Of a DNA stretch of 64,000 nucleotides, positions 47,001-56,827 are shown in pieces (positions within the stretch are counted from its first letter, which is position 1; each line of letters opens with the position of its first letter). The notes under the pieces were generated by a model. It saw only the letters and a program-made list of their open reading frames with translations, had not been told where the DNA came from and made no database searches. The translations under genes were made by a program, and so were the position numbers. This DNA is from Siniperca chuatsi (Eukaryota; Chordata; Actinopteri; Centrarchiformes; Sinipercidae), in contig NC_058044.1 in assembly GCF_020085105.1 (NCBI RefSeq), positions 34,808,952 to 34,872,951 of the forward strand, given 5' to 3'.

Positions 47001-48436
47001 GGCTACTGAAAACTAGCCTACTGATGCCTTTGACTCTGTCACCCTCACCTGGCAGGTCATAGAGGTCCCTAGAGAGTCTCCCCACTCACTATGCGGTATT
47101 TTAATACAGTTAATTCAAGAAAACATATTTGTACCATCCATTCCTGTCTGATGACTGACTGCAGATCTCATTATACCTTATTACCCGACTAGAACACTGC
47201 GCTCCCAGAATGCAGGATTACTTGTGGTTCCTAGAGTCTCCAAAAGTAGAATGGGAGCCAGAGCCTTCAGTTATCAAGCTCCTCTCCTGTGGAATCAGAT
47301 CCCAGTTTGGGTTCAGGAGGCAGACACCATCTCCACATTTAAGAGTAGGCTAAAGACCTCCTCTTTGACAAAGCTTATAGTTAGGGCTGGCTTGGGTGAG
47401 TCCTGAACCATCCTTTAGTTATGCTGCTATAGGCTTAGACTGCCAGGAGACTTCCCATGATACACCTCTCTCCTTCTCTCTCTCTCATTTGCATTTTTAT
47501 CCCATTACTGCATGTTACTAACTCGACATCTTCTCTCTCCCGTAGTCCTGTGCTTTGTCGTTTCTCTCCTCTCTCCTTCTGTCGCTTTCAGCAGGTATTT
47601 CTGCCTCCAGAGCTGCAGAGTCTGGATCTGTGGTTGTGGGCCACCTGCTGCCCCAGTGTTCCTGCTTGACCACTGCTACCACAGTTGTTGTTATTGGCTC
47701 TGTTACTAATACTGTCATTATTTTTCCTGCTATTTTTTTAGCTGTCATTCATATTATTACTAATGTATTAATATTAACACTACAATTACATTTCTACTAT
47801 TTTAAAAATTCTAGGTAGTATTTGCATGATGCGTCCCTCTTGATGATAATAATATGGTATAAAGTAATAGTGCATGAACTGTCAAGTTAAGTGTAGCTTA
47901 ATAAGATTATAATGAGACAGCATATTGCACAGCAGTAATAGAGGTATGAATAAATATCAATATCAAATAGGGAATTTTAAACTGAAAAGGGTATATTGCA
48001 CTGGAGTATTAACACAGGATATTGCACAATTATCTCAAGTATTGCAGAGATGTAATGATCAATGTCCAATTTAGTGACTTTGGGTCATACAGACTAACCC
48101 TTAGAGGGAAGATTTAAAGAGTTTGATGGCCACAGGCAGGAATGACTTCCTGTGGCGCTTTGTGGTGCTTTTTGGGGGGATGAGTCTAACGCGAACTAAC
48201 TCTTGAAGACTGAGAGCAGCACTCCTTTAGTCCTTGAAACAGCACCCAGCAGCTGAGGGATTTAGAGCTGCACTTTAACCCACCAAACTGTGTTCTTTTC
48301 ATATTTGAATGATTGCACTGGGTAAATGATTGACAGCTCTGTTCGGATTGTTCTGATTCACAGGATTGTTATTCAGTTCCATGCACTGCAGCCTCACCAG
48401 GTTGGGAAGAAGGGAACCGTCATGAGCTTCTTGTGA
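38033..48436 (+). CDS. ddt: D-dopachrome tautomerase (MIF family), complete
   Basis: Three exons: 38033-38140, 45800-45975 and 48364-48436, with GT/AG borders and compatible phases (0, then 2), giving 118 aa, exactly the usual DDT length. It starts [20 protein letters not shown]; after removal of Met, Pro1 would be the catalytic base of the tautomerase fold. GTVMSFL at the C-terminus matches the family ending. The family forms homotrimers, tautomerises D-dopachrome and acts as a MIF-like cytokine. Intron 1 (7.7 kb) is filled with L1-like, SINE, R2-like and L2 insertions on the minus strand. Intron 2 holds an inverted-repeat element and an L2 fragment. MIF itself is not seen in this window. 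Confidence 0.93.
38452..38565 (+). mobile_element. L2-like LINE 3' tail scrap
   Basis: TGTAAATATTATAAAGAGTT, GGTCTAGACCTGCTCTATAG and CGCTATATAAATATAATTGA, the last part of the recurring L2 tail, in DDT intron 1. Confidence 0.8.
38585..41025 (-). mobile_element. L1-like LINE fragment, minus strand
   Basis: Minus-strand pieces read like an L1/Tx1-type ORF2: [20 protein letters not shown] and [20 protein letters not shown] near 40730-40980; further RT pieces to about 40270; [20 protein letters not shown] near 39200 towards the C-terminus. Many stops. It is interrupted by the SINE at 39962-40262. Confidence 0.7.
39962..40262 (+). mobile_element. tRNA-derived SINE inserted in the L1-like LINE
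   Basis: tRNA-like head with box-A-like GATAGAGCGGGTCGTCC and box-B-like AGTTCGATCCCGG, and then GTCCTTGGGCAAGACACTGA. A GTGTGTGAATG-rich middle follows, and a 3' part AAGCGCTTTGAGTGGTCGGA ending CAGTCCATTTACCATTT. The same blocks in reverse occur at 16590-16830. The flanking L1 sequence continues on both sides. Confidence 0.8.
41045..42650 (-). mobile_element. R2-superclade LINE with restriction-like endonuclease, internally deleted
   Basis: Minus strand. A region upstream of the RT lies at 42240-42650. RT finger/palm pieces follow ([40 protein letters not shown]), then [20 protein letters not shown] and [12 protein letters not shown]. After a second jump come the C-terminal domain and the restriction-like endonuclease motif [22 protein letters not shown] motif A is missing: the protein passes straight from SGHMD to QGDALSP. 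A further segment after YMDDIKLYA is also missing. The RLE-type endonuclease places it with R2/R4/NeSL-type LINEs; I cannot name the clade. Confidence 0.75.
42650..44195 (-). mobile_element. L2-like LINE fragment, minus strand
   Basis: Reverse complement of the 34000-35100 type copy. Minus-strand frames contain [60 protein letters not shown] and [17 protein letters not shown]. It abuts the R2-like element directly at about 42650, and is interrupted by the fold-back insertion at 43342-43500 and a small duplication near 43266-43316. Confidence 0.85.
43342..43500. mobile_element. 159-bp fold-back insertion with 14-bp target duplication
   Basis: The flanking L2 sequence GTCTGAGTTTAACA occurs at 43328-43341 and again at 43501-43514. 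Between them are perfect 26-bp inverted arms (43380-43405 and 43473-43498, starting AGAAAAGGTTTCAG) and an 18-bp perfect palindrome CATTCTCAATTGAGAATG at 43432-43449. No ORF. A long exact duplication suggests insertion through a staggered cut, as in retroposition; the class is unknown. Confidence 0.75.
44625..44882. mobile_element. hAT-like MITE, diverged copy of the 17038 family
   Basis: AACTAATGATTATTTTCATC, GATTAATCTGTCGATTATGT, AAATGTCTTGTTTTGTCCCC near the middle and GATCGACTAATCGATTGATC near the right end, finishing TCTCAGCTCTAA. Ends are degraded. Lies in DDT intron 1. Confidence 0.6.
44883..45799. other. End of DDT intron 1
   Basis: No repeat or gene recognised; AT-rich, with short open frames that lack motifs. 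Confidence 0.4.
46000..46600. mobile_element. Inverted-repeat element in DDT intron 2, probably a non-autonomous DNA transposon
   Basis: The left arm near 46010-46085 (AACGGCTCTTTGGTA, GAGAGCCGTTCTTTTTATCG) matches the reverse complement of the right arm near 46518-46595 (CGAGAGCCGTCTCATCGTTC, GGCTCTTTGAAGGGAGC). The arms are imperfect, about 80 bases each, with about 430 bases between them. Exact ends and the target duplication could not be fixed. An hAT-like origin is only a guess. Confidence 0.5.
47160..47840 (+). mobile_element. L2-like LINE fragment in DDT intron 2
   Basis: Encodes [20 protein letters not shown] and [15 protein letters not shown], the C-terminal L2 block also seen at 34990-35110, followed by its 3' flank (TTCAGCAGGTATTTCTGCCT). 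It stops before the final tail. Confidence 0.85.
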
Positions 48437-48719
48437 AGGATGCATCCCACAATCTCATTCCTAAAAGAAGAAGACAGATTAGATCAGCATTAATCACACA
48501 CTGAAGTAGATCGATAGTCATTTTAAGGCCACTTACTGTATTTTCATGTCACATCCAGGTGCACTGTCTGAACCATGTTTTACACATCTGTAGTTGTTCC
48601 TAAAACTGTAAAACATGATGTTTAATGTTTTATTTTTAATGATTAAAAGACCTGTGACTGTTAGCATCCTGAAATCACTTGTAATACATACTATTGAAGG
48701 CCATAGTAGAAGCATATGT

Positions 48720-48725
48720 AATAAA
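48720..48725 (+). promoter_or_regulatory. Candidate DDT polyadenylation signal
   Basis: AATAAA 284 bases after the DDT stop codon; a second AATAAA lies at 49042. Confidence 0.5.
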
Positions 48726-49494
48726 AGAAATTGACTTTAAATCTCAGAACTTTGTCATGTGGCCTTATCCTTTTCTGTACAGAGGACTGCAATTAAATAT
48801 GTTTTCACTAAAGAAATGGATGAGATGAACTGGACTCTGTCTCTTCTGTGAATCTTGTAGCCTCCAGGAATGGAATGGTGTGGGTGATGGATTTTTTTTT
48901 TTTTTTTGAAAGGATCCACACTGAGTTTTACTTTGCTGTCAGACGAGAATTTGTAATGCAGCAGAAGAGCTCACATTCTTCACTTAGTGGATATCTCAGT
49001 TTGGGAACAAAGTTGCTGTTTTAGCTATTAAATCTGGATGAAATAAAGACAGCTTGTGTTTTTGCTTACCTTTACTTTTGGTACTGCAGTAAATGAATAA
49101 TATCCAATCTAATAGTACTTTTAATACATCTAAAGGTTTACATCTACTTTTATCTTCTGAAGTCAAAAAGTTTGAATGCAGGACTATTTTTCCATCATGA
49201 TAGTGCCACTTTCACTCAAGTTAATAATGACAGAACACTGAAAGACAAACGTAAATAGTAGTAAATGACGATCATTCAGTTGGGACTGATGTTTTTATAA
49301 AGTGATTCTATCAAAAAGAAATGCTCTCTTCAATAGAACAGACAAAAGAAGAGAGTCCTCATAGCATATTTTGTATTGGAAAGTTCAAAATGGTCAACGA
49401 TAGACCTGCTGTATGTTTGCTCATTCAAAGTTCTCCTGGAAGCACCTTCAACCTCTTCCTGAACCTGAACAATTCATCATGACAACAAGCTTCT

Positions 49495-49562
49495 TCGAGC
49501 TAGATTCAAACTAGCGACCTAAGGATGACGGTACAGCAACGTCTACCAACTGAGCTAACAGA
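49495..49562 (-). other. tRNA-like pseudogene or SINE head
   Basis: On the minus strand TTAGCTCAGTTGGTAGACG fits box A, and CTAGTTTGAATCTAGCTC resembles a box B with its T-stem. The anticodon arm does not pair well, so it is not called a working tRNA gene. Confidence 0.4.
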
Positions 49563-51103
49563 GGGACAGAGAGACAGTACAGCATACAGACTGCAGGGGT
49601 CGCCATGTCTCATAAACCCTGGAACATGATAGCGAGGGTTTAATGATTGCTATTCTGCCTGTTGCTGCCACCATGCTCCATGACTGTACACGTATCACTT
49701 TATCCACGTTTGCCTTCCGTTTACCATGCCACTTTTTCTGGCGTGGTGTCGGCCTGTTTCTTGCCTCAGAGGGCCAGTTCCGGAGAAATACACTGGCATT
49801 TAAATACCCTGTTCGGAGATTATTCCATGTTTTTTATGTCATAAAAATGTCATACAATAATCAATCAGTGCAGTTAGATTAAATTCATATGTTGTTTTTG
49901 TTTGAAATCGTTTGTTACAGTAGATTATGTAACATAGTATTAAACAGCAGGAACCTTCTGAGTTATATAAACTGTTACTGTTAGTCTGTCACCTTCCACC
50001 CAGTGCTCTAATCTACAGTATCATGTCTCATGACATGATTACTGGTTAGACTTTTCACTGCTGGAGACAGATCAGAGAGTACAGAGATGAAACAAGAGGA
50101 TTCACTCTATTACTTTCACTGAATTCCTGTCGGCCAGACAAATTCCCAACTCTATTCTCTCAGTTGAACGTTCATATTACTAGCGCCCTCTAGCAGCAGT
50201 AAGAGAAAACAAGAGAAAATGACTTGGGCCAGAAGGCTGAAGTCACATGAAACTGATATGTAATCCCCATGTGTTTGTAGTTTTGACACATGCTGTTCAT
50301 CAAAATGCTATGGTTTGTGCAACTCTTGTTTTATGACACATCCTTGCTAACTCAGTGGCTAACCAACAGCTATTGGTAAAGCAGACCATGGACATTAAAA
50401 TATGTTACAAACTCACTCAGTGCTCTGTGATGACGTTTAGCTTTAAGCAGTGAAAATAACACCCTACTAGTGAAATATTATGGTTAATAAATAATTACAC
50501 AACACTATAATATGAAAAAAAAATTTCTGTTCTGTTCAAAAGTGTCATTTGTTCATTGTCATGCATTTCTTTTTCCGCGGGGGTTTGGCGCTCAGATGGG
50601 AGCCGGCTCGTAGAGCCAACTCGTTCGCGACTGACACATCAAACAACGAACAAACCTGCATACTGGACTCGACCTGACTGGACTCGGCTGCTGCTGGTAC
50701 CAGGAGCACGTTCAATCTGAAAATGGCACTTGGCGGCACAGGAGATCATTCCTGCCGGTGGCCATCAAACCGTTTAACTCATCCCCCTCTGTCGCAGTGT
50801 GGACATCATTAGACTGGGAGGCTCCATCCATCCATCTTATTGCTTCACTTCCACTTGATACCCACACATCATGTTAGTGTGCCTTGCACTCTGTGGAGTA
50901 ATAGGTGTAATACTTGAAATGCTTGACTCTAGAGGTCCAGAAGTGGGTATACCGAGGCAACATAGCACTCAAACCTTGGTCGACCTTGACTCGATCCTCT
51001 GACTTTTCATCTAGCGCCATCATCAGGTTAAATTTTTAATTTGTCCAATACTTTGGTTTAGGACCAAATACCTGCAGAACTAATGACAGTGTGGCTCATT
51101 TAA

Positions 51104-51486
51104 AAGTCTAGTGTGTAAGATTTAGTGGCATCTAGTGGTGAAATTGCAGTTTGCAACCATTTGAATATCGCTCGCCTCACCCTCCCCTTCCAAGTGTGTA
51201 GGAGAAACTACGGTGGCCACGAAACTCGCAAAAAGACGTGAAAGGCCATATCTAGAGCCAGTGATTGGTTTGTCCTTTCTGGGCTACTGTAGAAACATGG
51301 TGGTGCAACATGGTCACCTCTGTGCAAGGGAACCCGCTCCCTCTGAAGATAAAAATGGCTGATTCTAAGGTAATGAAAACACAATGATTATTATTTTGAG
51401 TTGATTATACACTAATGAAAACATACTTATGAATATTATATTCCATTTCTGCCAATAGCTTCTCCTAAATGTTACACACTGGACCT
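51104..51486. mobile_element. MITE with TTAA target duplication (piggyBac-like)
   Basis: Flanked by TTAA at 51100-51103 and 51487-51490. The left end AAGTCTAGTGTGTAAGATTT matches the reverse complement of the right end (AGGTCCAGTGTGTAACATTT) at 16 of 20 positions. 383 bp, no transposase. The TTAA duplication is typical of piggyBac-type insertion. Confidence 0.8.
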
Positions 51487-51875
51487 TTAAATCTTGTGCC
51501 AGTTTAACCACCGTCCTAAAAGCCAACAACTGCCATTATTAGGCTTATGCTATTAAAACTTTATTGTGGTAAATTGTTGTTTTATCGGGATTAAAATGGT
51601 GAGGTGCTCAAATTGACTTTCCAGTACAGTAGTGATTATCATTTATCATTTATGGAGAAATCATCCGTTATCAGAAAGGCAGATGAGAAAGCTTGTATGA
51701 GGAAACACTTTGTCTAGCTGAGGTTCAAGCTAGTAGCACTTGTCCCCTACAGTCTGTCGCTGGAATAGGAGGGACGTGAACTATCTTAGTCAAATAAATG
51801 CTCTTTGGTGCTAACTTGCAGAACTGCCATCAGACCGTGACCGAGGGAAGACCCCGGCCTCTTACAGAAGCACTA

Positions 51876-54210
51876 ATGGCGTTAGAGCTGTATTTGGACC
51901 TTTTCTCTCAGCCATGTCGCTCAGTTTATATCTTCGCCAAGAAGAACAACATCCCCTTCGAATTCAAAAAACTTTCTCTGCTGGACGGTGAGTTCAAGTT
52001 CACACACAGACGAAGGAAAACTATCCTTTTCTGAATCAGAAATTAGACGGAACCGTGACACTGTTTGGAGTTCAGAACAGAGCTCGATAAACACGTAGAA
52101 TTATGACCTGCAAGTCATAATTCTAATTCAGAGGATAGAGAAACTGTCATGTCACAATCTGCTGGATTATAAAGTAGAGACAAAGTCAGAAAGCAGTTTT
52201 CATTGTCACAACAGTAACTACTGATCAGCTCAGGTGTTTTCTATTCACGTCTCTTCATGTTTTATCAGTAATATCACAGAAATGCATTATTATGTTACAA
52301 ACAATTTCGCCCATGTAGTAAGTCTTGTGTTTCTGAATCTATAACAGCAGGGATGGGTATCATTTGAAAGTTTCTGTTACCCTTGCTAAAAGGGCCTTTC
52401 AGTAAGACACTGCTATTTTGATATCTAATTTACTTTTTACTTAACAAAACTCTTCTTTTCATTTAACAAAGCAGCCATTCATGAGGACAGGGTATGAAAT
52501 TAACAAAATTCGCATTTAAAATAGGAAGTAGGCCTATCTGATCCAAATATAAGTAGGTTAAGTAACCAGTTTGAGCCGCTGTCTCTTTACTCCTCTAAAG
52601 GAAATTTTTGGTTTTATGAAACCTTCAGCTTGTCCCACAGATGTTGTCCCCCATCGCCTTTTTAAAGAGGTTTGTGAAATTATTGGACCAAATGTCCAAA
52701 TAACTTTAAACAGCAGTCTCACCTCAGGTGTTGTACCAGCATGATTCAATCACAATCAAAAAATCCAACCTGGACACCTCAGTCCTCTCCAACTTTAGAC
52801 CGATTTCTGAACTCCACTTTCTTTCAAAAATCTTAGAGAAAGCTGTACTCATGCATTGCAATCTTTTTTAGACCCACATGGCACTCTTGAGATGTTCCAG
52901 TCTTTTTTAAAGCACTTCACAGCCCTGAATCTGCACTTTTAAAAGTTTTTAACAATATTTTATTAACCACTGAGTCTGGGGATTCCACCATTCTCATGCT
53001 TTTAGATCTCCTCATCCAACTTTCCAACTGAGGCTGTATTCCAGGTTGTGCAATGAGATAACTTCTGTTATGAATTGGCGCTATATAAATACATTTAATT
53101 GAATTGAAATTCCAAGGTCAAGTCCTTTTCATAATTTAGTGATTTTGAAAAGGTTATCCATGCTTTATTTAGACCCGACTTGACTGCTGTAATGCCCTCT
53201 ATGTTGGTATTAGCCAGGCCTCTTTCACGCTTGCAGTTGGTCCAGAATGCTGCAGCTCGTCTTTTAACAGGCAAGCGAGAGCACATTTTCCCCGTACTGG
53301 CTCCCTGTACGTTTTAGGACTGATTTTAAGATTTTATTGTTTACCTATAAATCATTAAATGGGCTTGCTCCATCCTATCTCGCTGACCTTCTACAACGTT
53401 ATGTCCCAACAAGGTCACTCAGGTCAGCTGAACATTTACTCTTCGTCGTCCCAAGAACAAGGCTGAAGCACAGCGGTAATCGTGCCCCCAAACTCTGGAA
53501 TAAGTTGCCTCTGTATCTCAGGCTAGCCCCTACAATGCCTGCTTTGAAACCCCGTCTTAAAACCCATTTGTTCTGGCTTTTAACTCACTATGAGAGTAGC
53601 CTTTCTTTATTACTGTCCTTTTGAACTCGTCTTTTAAATTGTGCTTTGTGTTTTTACCGTGTCAGTAACAAACATGTACTGAGGTTGGAGTCCCGTCCCT
53701 AAGTGTAAGTAAATAAGACTAGGAATCTGAAGTAGTCAGTGCTCAAAAAATTGAGGTTTCAGCTCTATCTGTCGGTAGCTACATATGTAGACCAGCAAGT
53801 AGTGTCTTTGTGAATAGCTATAGATAGTTCCAGACTAAAATCGTATTACTGCTGCTGATTTGACCCAGGTGTGTGTGTTGGTTTCAGGTGAACAGTATGC
53901 TGAAGAGTTTGGGAAGATCAGCTTGATAAGAAAAGTCCCTGCTCTGCGAGATGGGGACTTCTGCCTGGCTGAAAGGTGATTATTTAAATGTTCCTCGACA
54001 TAAATCATTGCACAGTAATAAACCTATACAAACCCATGTCATTATGTTTGCCTCTGCAGCATTGCCATCCTGCTGTATCTGGCAGAGAAGTTTAAGACTC
54101 CAGACTTCTGGTACCCTGCTGACCTCCAGCAGCGTGCTCGCATCAATGAGTATCTGTCATGGCAGCACACGGCCATCCGTTGGCATGGGTCCAAGATGTT
54201 CTGGCTCCGG
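51876..54210 (+). CDS. gstt1: Glutathione S-transferase theta (GSTT1-like), exons 1-3, 3' part outside window
   Basis: Exons 51876-51987, 53888-53975 and 54060-54210 (112, 88 and 151 nt) with GT/AG borders and phases 1, 2 and 0 encode the first 117 residues. The N-terminal thioredoxin-like domain reads [20 protein letters not shown]; Ser11 sits in the SQPCR motif, which is the theta-class catalytic serine. [14 protein letters not shown] followed by IAILLYL forms the glutathione-binding region. The start of the alpha-helical domain ([20 protein letters not shown]) is present. Theta GSTs are cytosolic and conjugate glutathione to electrophiles. I could not find exons 4-5 before 64000; intron 3 already exceeds 9.7 kb because of a gypsy insertion. 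GSTT1 versus another theta paralogue is not resolved by the part seen. Confidence 0.88.
52560..53640 (+). mobile_element. Decayed L2-type LINE of a second family in GSTT intron 1
   Basis: Plus-strand pieces: [20 protein letters not shown], then [10 protein letters not shown]-like and [12 protein letters not shown] pieces (52620-52900). After a gap comes the C-terminal block [20 protein letters not shown] and [18 protein letters not shown] (53337-53600). It differs from the common L2 copies in the window. Stops and frameshifts throughout. Confidence 0.7.
53045..53108 (+). mobile_element. L2-like LINE tail scrap
   Basis: CAATGAGATAACTTCTGTTA and GGCGCTATATAAATACATTT ending in TTAATTGAATTGAA, within or next to the second-family LINE. 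Confidence 0.7.
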
Positions 54211-55305
54211 GTACGTTCACTGACACCTGTCGTGGTCTCCTGCTTGTTAAACTGTAGGCTTTTACCTCCAGCTTTTCTCCAGACTGAGACACTGAGGAGT
54301 GAAGTCAGCTGGAAGGAAAACACCAGGTTCTAAGTTAGAGCCACTGATGGAGGTTTCCTGCTGCTTTCCACTGTTCTGCTGGTGTGTGCACTTAGATGTC
54401 ACCCTTCACTGCCACTGATCCCCATACTGTGAGAGAGATAACCCATTACTAGAAACACAAAGCTTTAAACTGGCTTAAACGGGACGTTTCTGTTGTATCC
54501 TATTTCATTTTCTTTTCATACTGTAACAGTGTGACAGTAATTGTGCTCTGCTTTCTGTAAATGACCTAGAAGTAAAGGGCGGAGATTATTCCAGCAGAAA
54601 CATACCAACAGAAGAGTTTTACATGGAACATAGAGAAACCTCCCTGTATACATGACTCTAACTTTATCCAGGTTTCTGATGGTCTGTTCTGTGCCTCCAG
54701 CTGCTCTCTGTTTCTGCACAAACAGAGTGAGATCAGCAGTAACAGTAAGACAAAAGCATCAATGTAATACATTCTTTGCATGACCAGTCTTAGACTTTGA
54801 TTTCAGCAGGTAGATCATTTTACATCATTTAAAACAACCTTCTGGCCTGTGGCCGGTTTGTATATGTCTATTATTTTGAGCAGTTGCCCTAAAGAAGTCT
54901 CTGCAAAATATCTCACGAGGGGAAAAAAAGCAAAGATTAGAGAAAAGTCTAGAAAATGAGTTTGTGTGGTAGAATGATCATTTTCTTCTGTCCTGTCCAA
55001 GGAACCCCTCACCTTTCTCTTGTGACCTCTGACTTCAAGTTATATTTGCTGGAGCAGCACACATCTCTCAAGCATAAAATTCACTTGTGAATGTATATAA
55101 ATGCCTATATTTATGAGCAATTGACTTCAAATGAATATTTAATGATGTATTTCATATGTTACTGACTTCATCTTAACACATAGGCCTATGCAGCACAAGC
55201 AGAGAGAAAGAGTGAGGGAGGGAGAACAGTTTTCCTGTTGTTACATATCTTTTCTCTTGACAAATGCCAGAATAAATATACTGTATAAAATATAAATACT
55301 ATAAC

Positions 55306-55347
<42 letters not shown>

Positions 55348-56248
55348 ATTAATGATGAACTTAATGTTTAAAATGTGTGATCACAGACAGTTTTCAGCCC
55401 TGACCCTCAGGCAGGCATACATCGTCGTTTTGCCAAAGCTCTGTTTCAGGTGATTAAAAACACTGGTCTAGTGAGGACAGAGGGCCAAGAAAAATGTGCT
55501 TTTATGCATTTTACCGGCTGAATGTGGACGTACTCTATTAGTCAGGAGATACAGATAGACAGTGTGGGGTAGTACAATCGTTAAACCCAGTAAAGGACAA
55601 GCACAAAGCACCTGTTACCATCTAAATAAGCTACATACGTGTATTTAATAGGCTTGTACAACACAAACAAAAGTCACTCCACTTCTAGACCACTTCTCGT
55701 GGACATTGGAACCACGACAGAGCCGTAAATCAACCAGAACACGTCACAGCCGGATCCTGTAGACATAAAGTGTTAGGCTCTGATCAGACACCTGGATAAG
55801 GTGGTAATACAGTATGATAAAGTTTCCCAGTTTGCTCCGACTAGCATATTCAGGTTTCTCAAAACCACAATAAGGTTTTGTTCAGACCAGCATTAGCTCT
55901 TTGTGAAAAAATCCAGCCACCTCATTAATTTCAGTGAACCTGTACCAACATGCAGGGCTCCAGCAAAAAAGAAAAAGTCAGAGTCATCCAGCAAAAAAGT
56001 TGAACCAGGCTCAACTGCACCACAAAGCAATCTGACACCATCTGGCATTACACTGTGTTGGCCAATCAAATACCGGCAAGTGCACATGAAGACAACATAG
56101 AAGGAAGTTGTATCTTTACACACAAAATCCCCACATATAGACCCCTTTTCACAAACATTTTCATGGTCCTAAGAATGAATCCACATCGCCATTTTGGCAT
56201 CTCAAAAAGGCAACAAATTGCAACCTTTGCTTGCCATACTTGTCATAT
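54211..56248. other. GSTT intron 3, left part
   Basis: No exon 4 of GSTT and no further gene recognised. An (AAT)n run of about 13 units lies at 55306-55345. Confidence 0.5.
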
Positions 56249-56253
56249 ATCAG

Positions 56254-56793
56254 TGTTACAGACACGCCAGGCTCCACCTCATCACAGCCACACCGCACTC
56301 CCTCACCGGAATACTAATTCCCAACACCTGTCACCCATCACACACCTGCACTTAATCAGCCACTCTACTCCCTATAAAACCCAGCTCCTCACCTCAGTCA
56401 GTGTCCGGTCTCGTTTATACTAAGGACAGATCAGAGCAGTCTTCCTGTATATGCTTCACGGACTCACCACTAAGATTATTGGATCTTTCTCCCTGAGAAC
56501 TCTGAACCCCAGCTTCTGTCGATCTACAGTCTCCAGATTGTGCCGCTCTATCTCCCGGCTCCAGTCCATCTCGTATCTCCTGAGTGTGCCGCTCCGAATC
56601 CTGGCTCCCGTCTGTCTCCTGTGTCCGGAGCTCCTGTGTGTTCCCCGTCTTCGGTGTGTGGCGCCCCAGTGCCCACACACCTCTGCCATCAGTAAGAGAA
56701 AGGACAGTATCTATTCTTCTCTATAATACTTCTGTGTTTGCAATAAACTCTCAGTATCCTTACCACTCGCCTCCGGTTGTTCTGTTCGTAACA
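56254..56793 (+). repeat. 5' LTR of the young gypsy
   Basis: Runs from TGTTACAG to CGTAACA. TATAAAA at 56373-56379 and AATAAA at 56742-56747 mark promoter and poly(A) signal; the predicted RNA start is about 56403. Confidence 0.97.
56373..56379 (+). promoter_or_regulatory. LTR TATA box
   Basis: TATAAAA exactly 30 bases before the GTCCGGTCT motif that pairs with the primer site, which supports both the start-site and self-priming predictions. Confidence 0.75.
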
Positions 56794-56795
56794 GA

Positions 56796-56804
56796 AGACC
56801 GGAC
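56796..56804 (+). promoter_or_regulatory. Self-primer binding site of the young gypsy
   Basis: AGACCGGAC, two bases inside the 5' LTR end, exactly complementary to GTCCGGTCT at 56403-56411 in the LTR. The position matches that in the other gypsy (27581-27589). Confidence 0.7.
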
Positions 56805-56827
56805 CAAGAAAAACAACTATACACAGC

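Larger units (their letters stand above)
48437..51099. other. DDT 3' UTR and intergenic region
   Basis: Polyadenylation signal candidates are AATAAA at 48720-48725 and 49042-49047. A T-homopolymer lies near 48890-48907. Apart from a tRNA-like stretch at 49495-49562 the rest shows no genes; the open frames at 49643 and 50545 lack motifs. Confidence 0.4.

Noticed and set aside
49495-49562. Functional tRNA gene on the minus strand
   Set aside because: Box A fits, but the anticodon arm does not fold and box B is degenerate; kept only as tRNA-like.
55388-55450. Possible GSTT exon 4 after a CACAG acceptor
   Set aside because: The translation does not resemble the theta-GST helical domain and no matching donor follows.
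55893-56123. 76-residue minus-strand frame in GSTT intron 3
   Set aside because: No motif, no splice context, mixed low-complexity FFFF run; chance frame.
56415-56726. Open frames on both strands repeated at 61217-61528
   Set aside because: They lie in the LTRs of the gypsy element; not genes.
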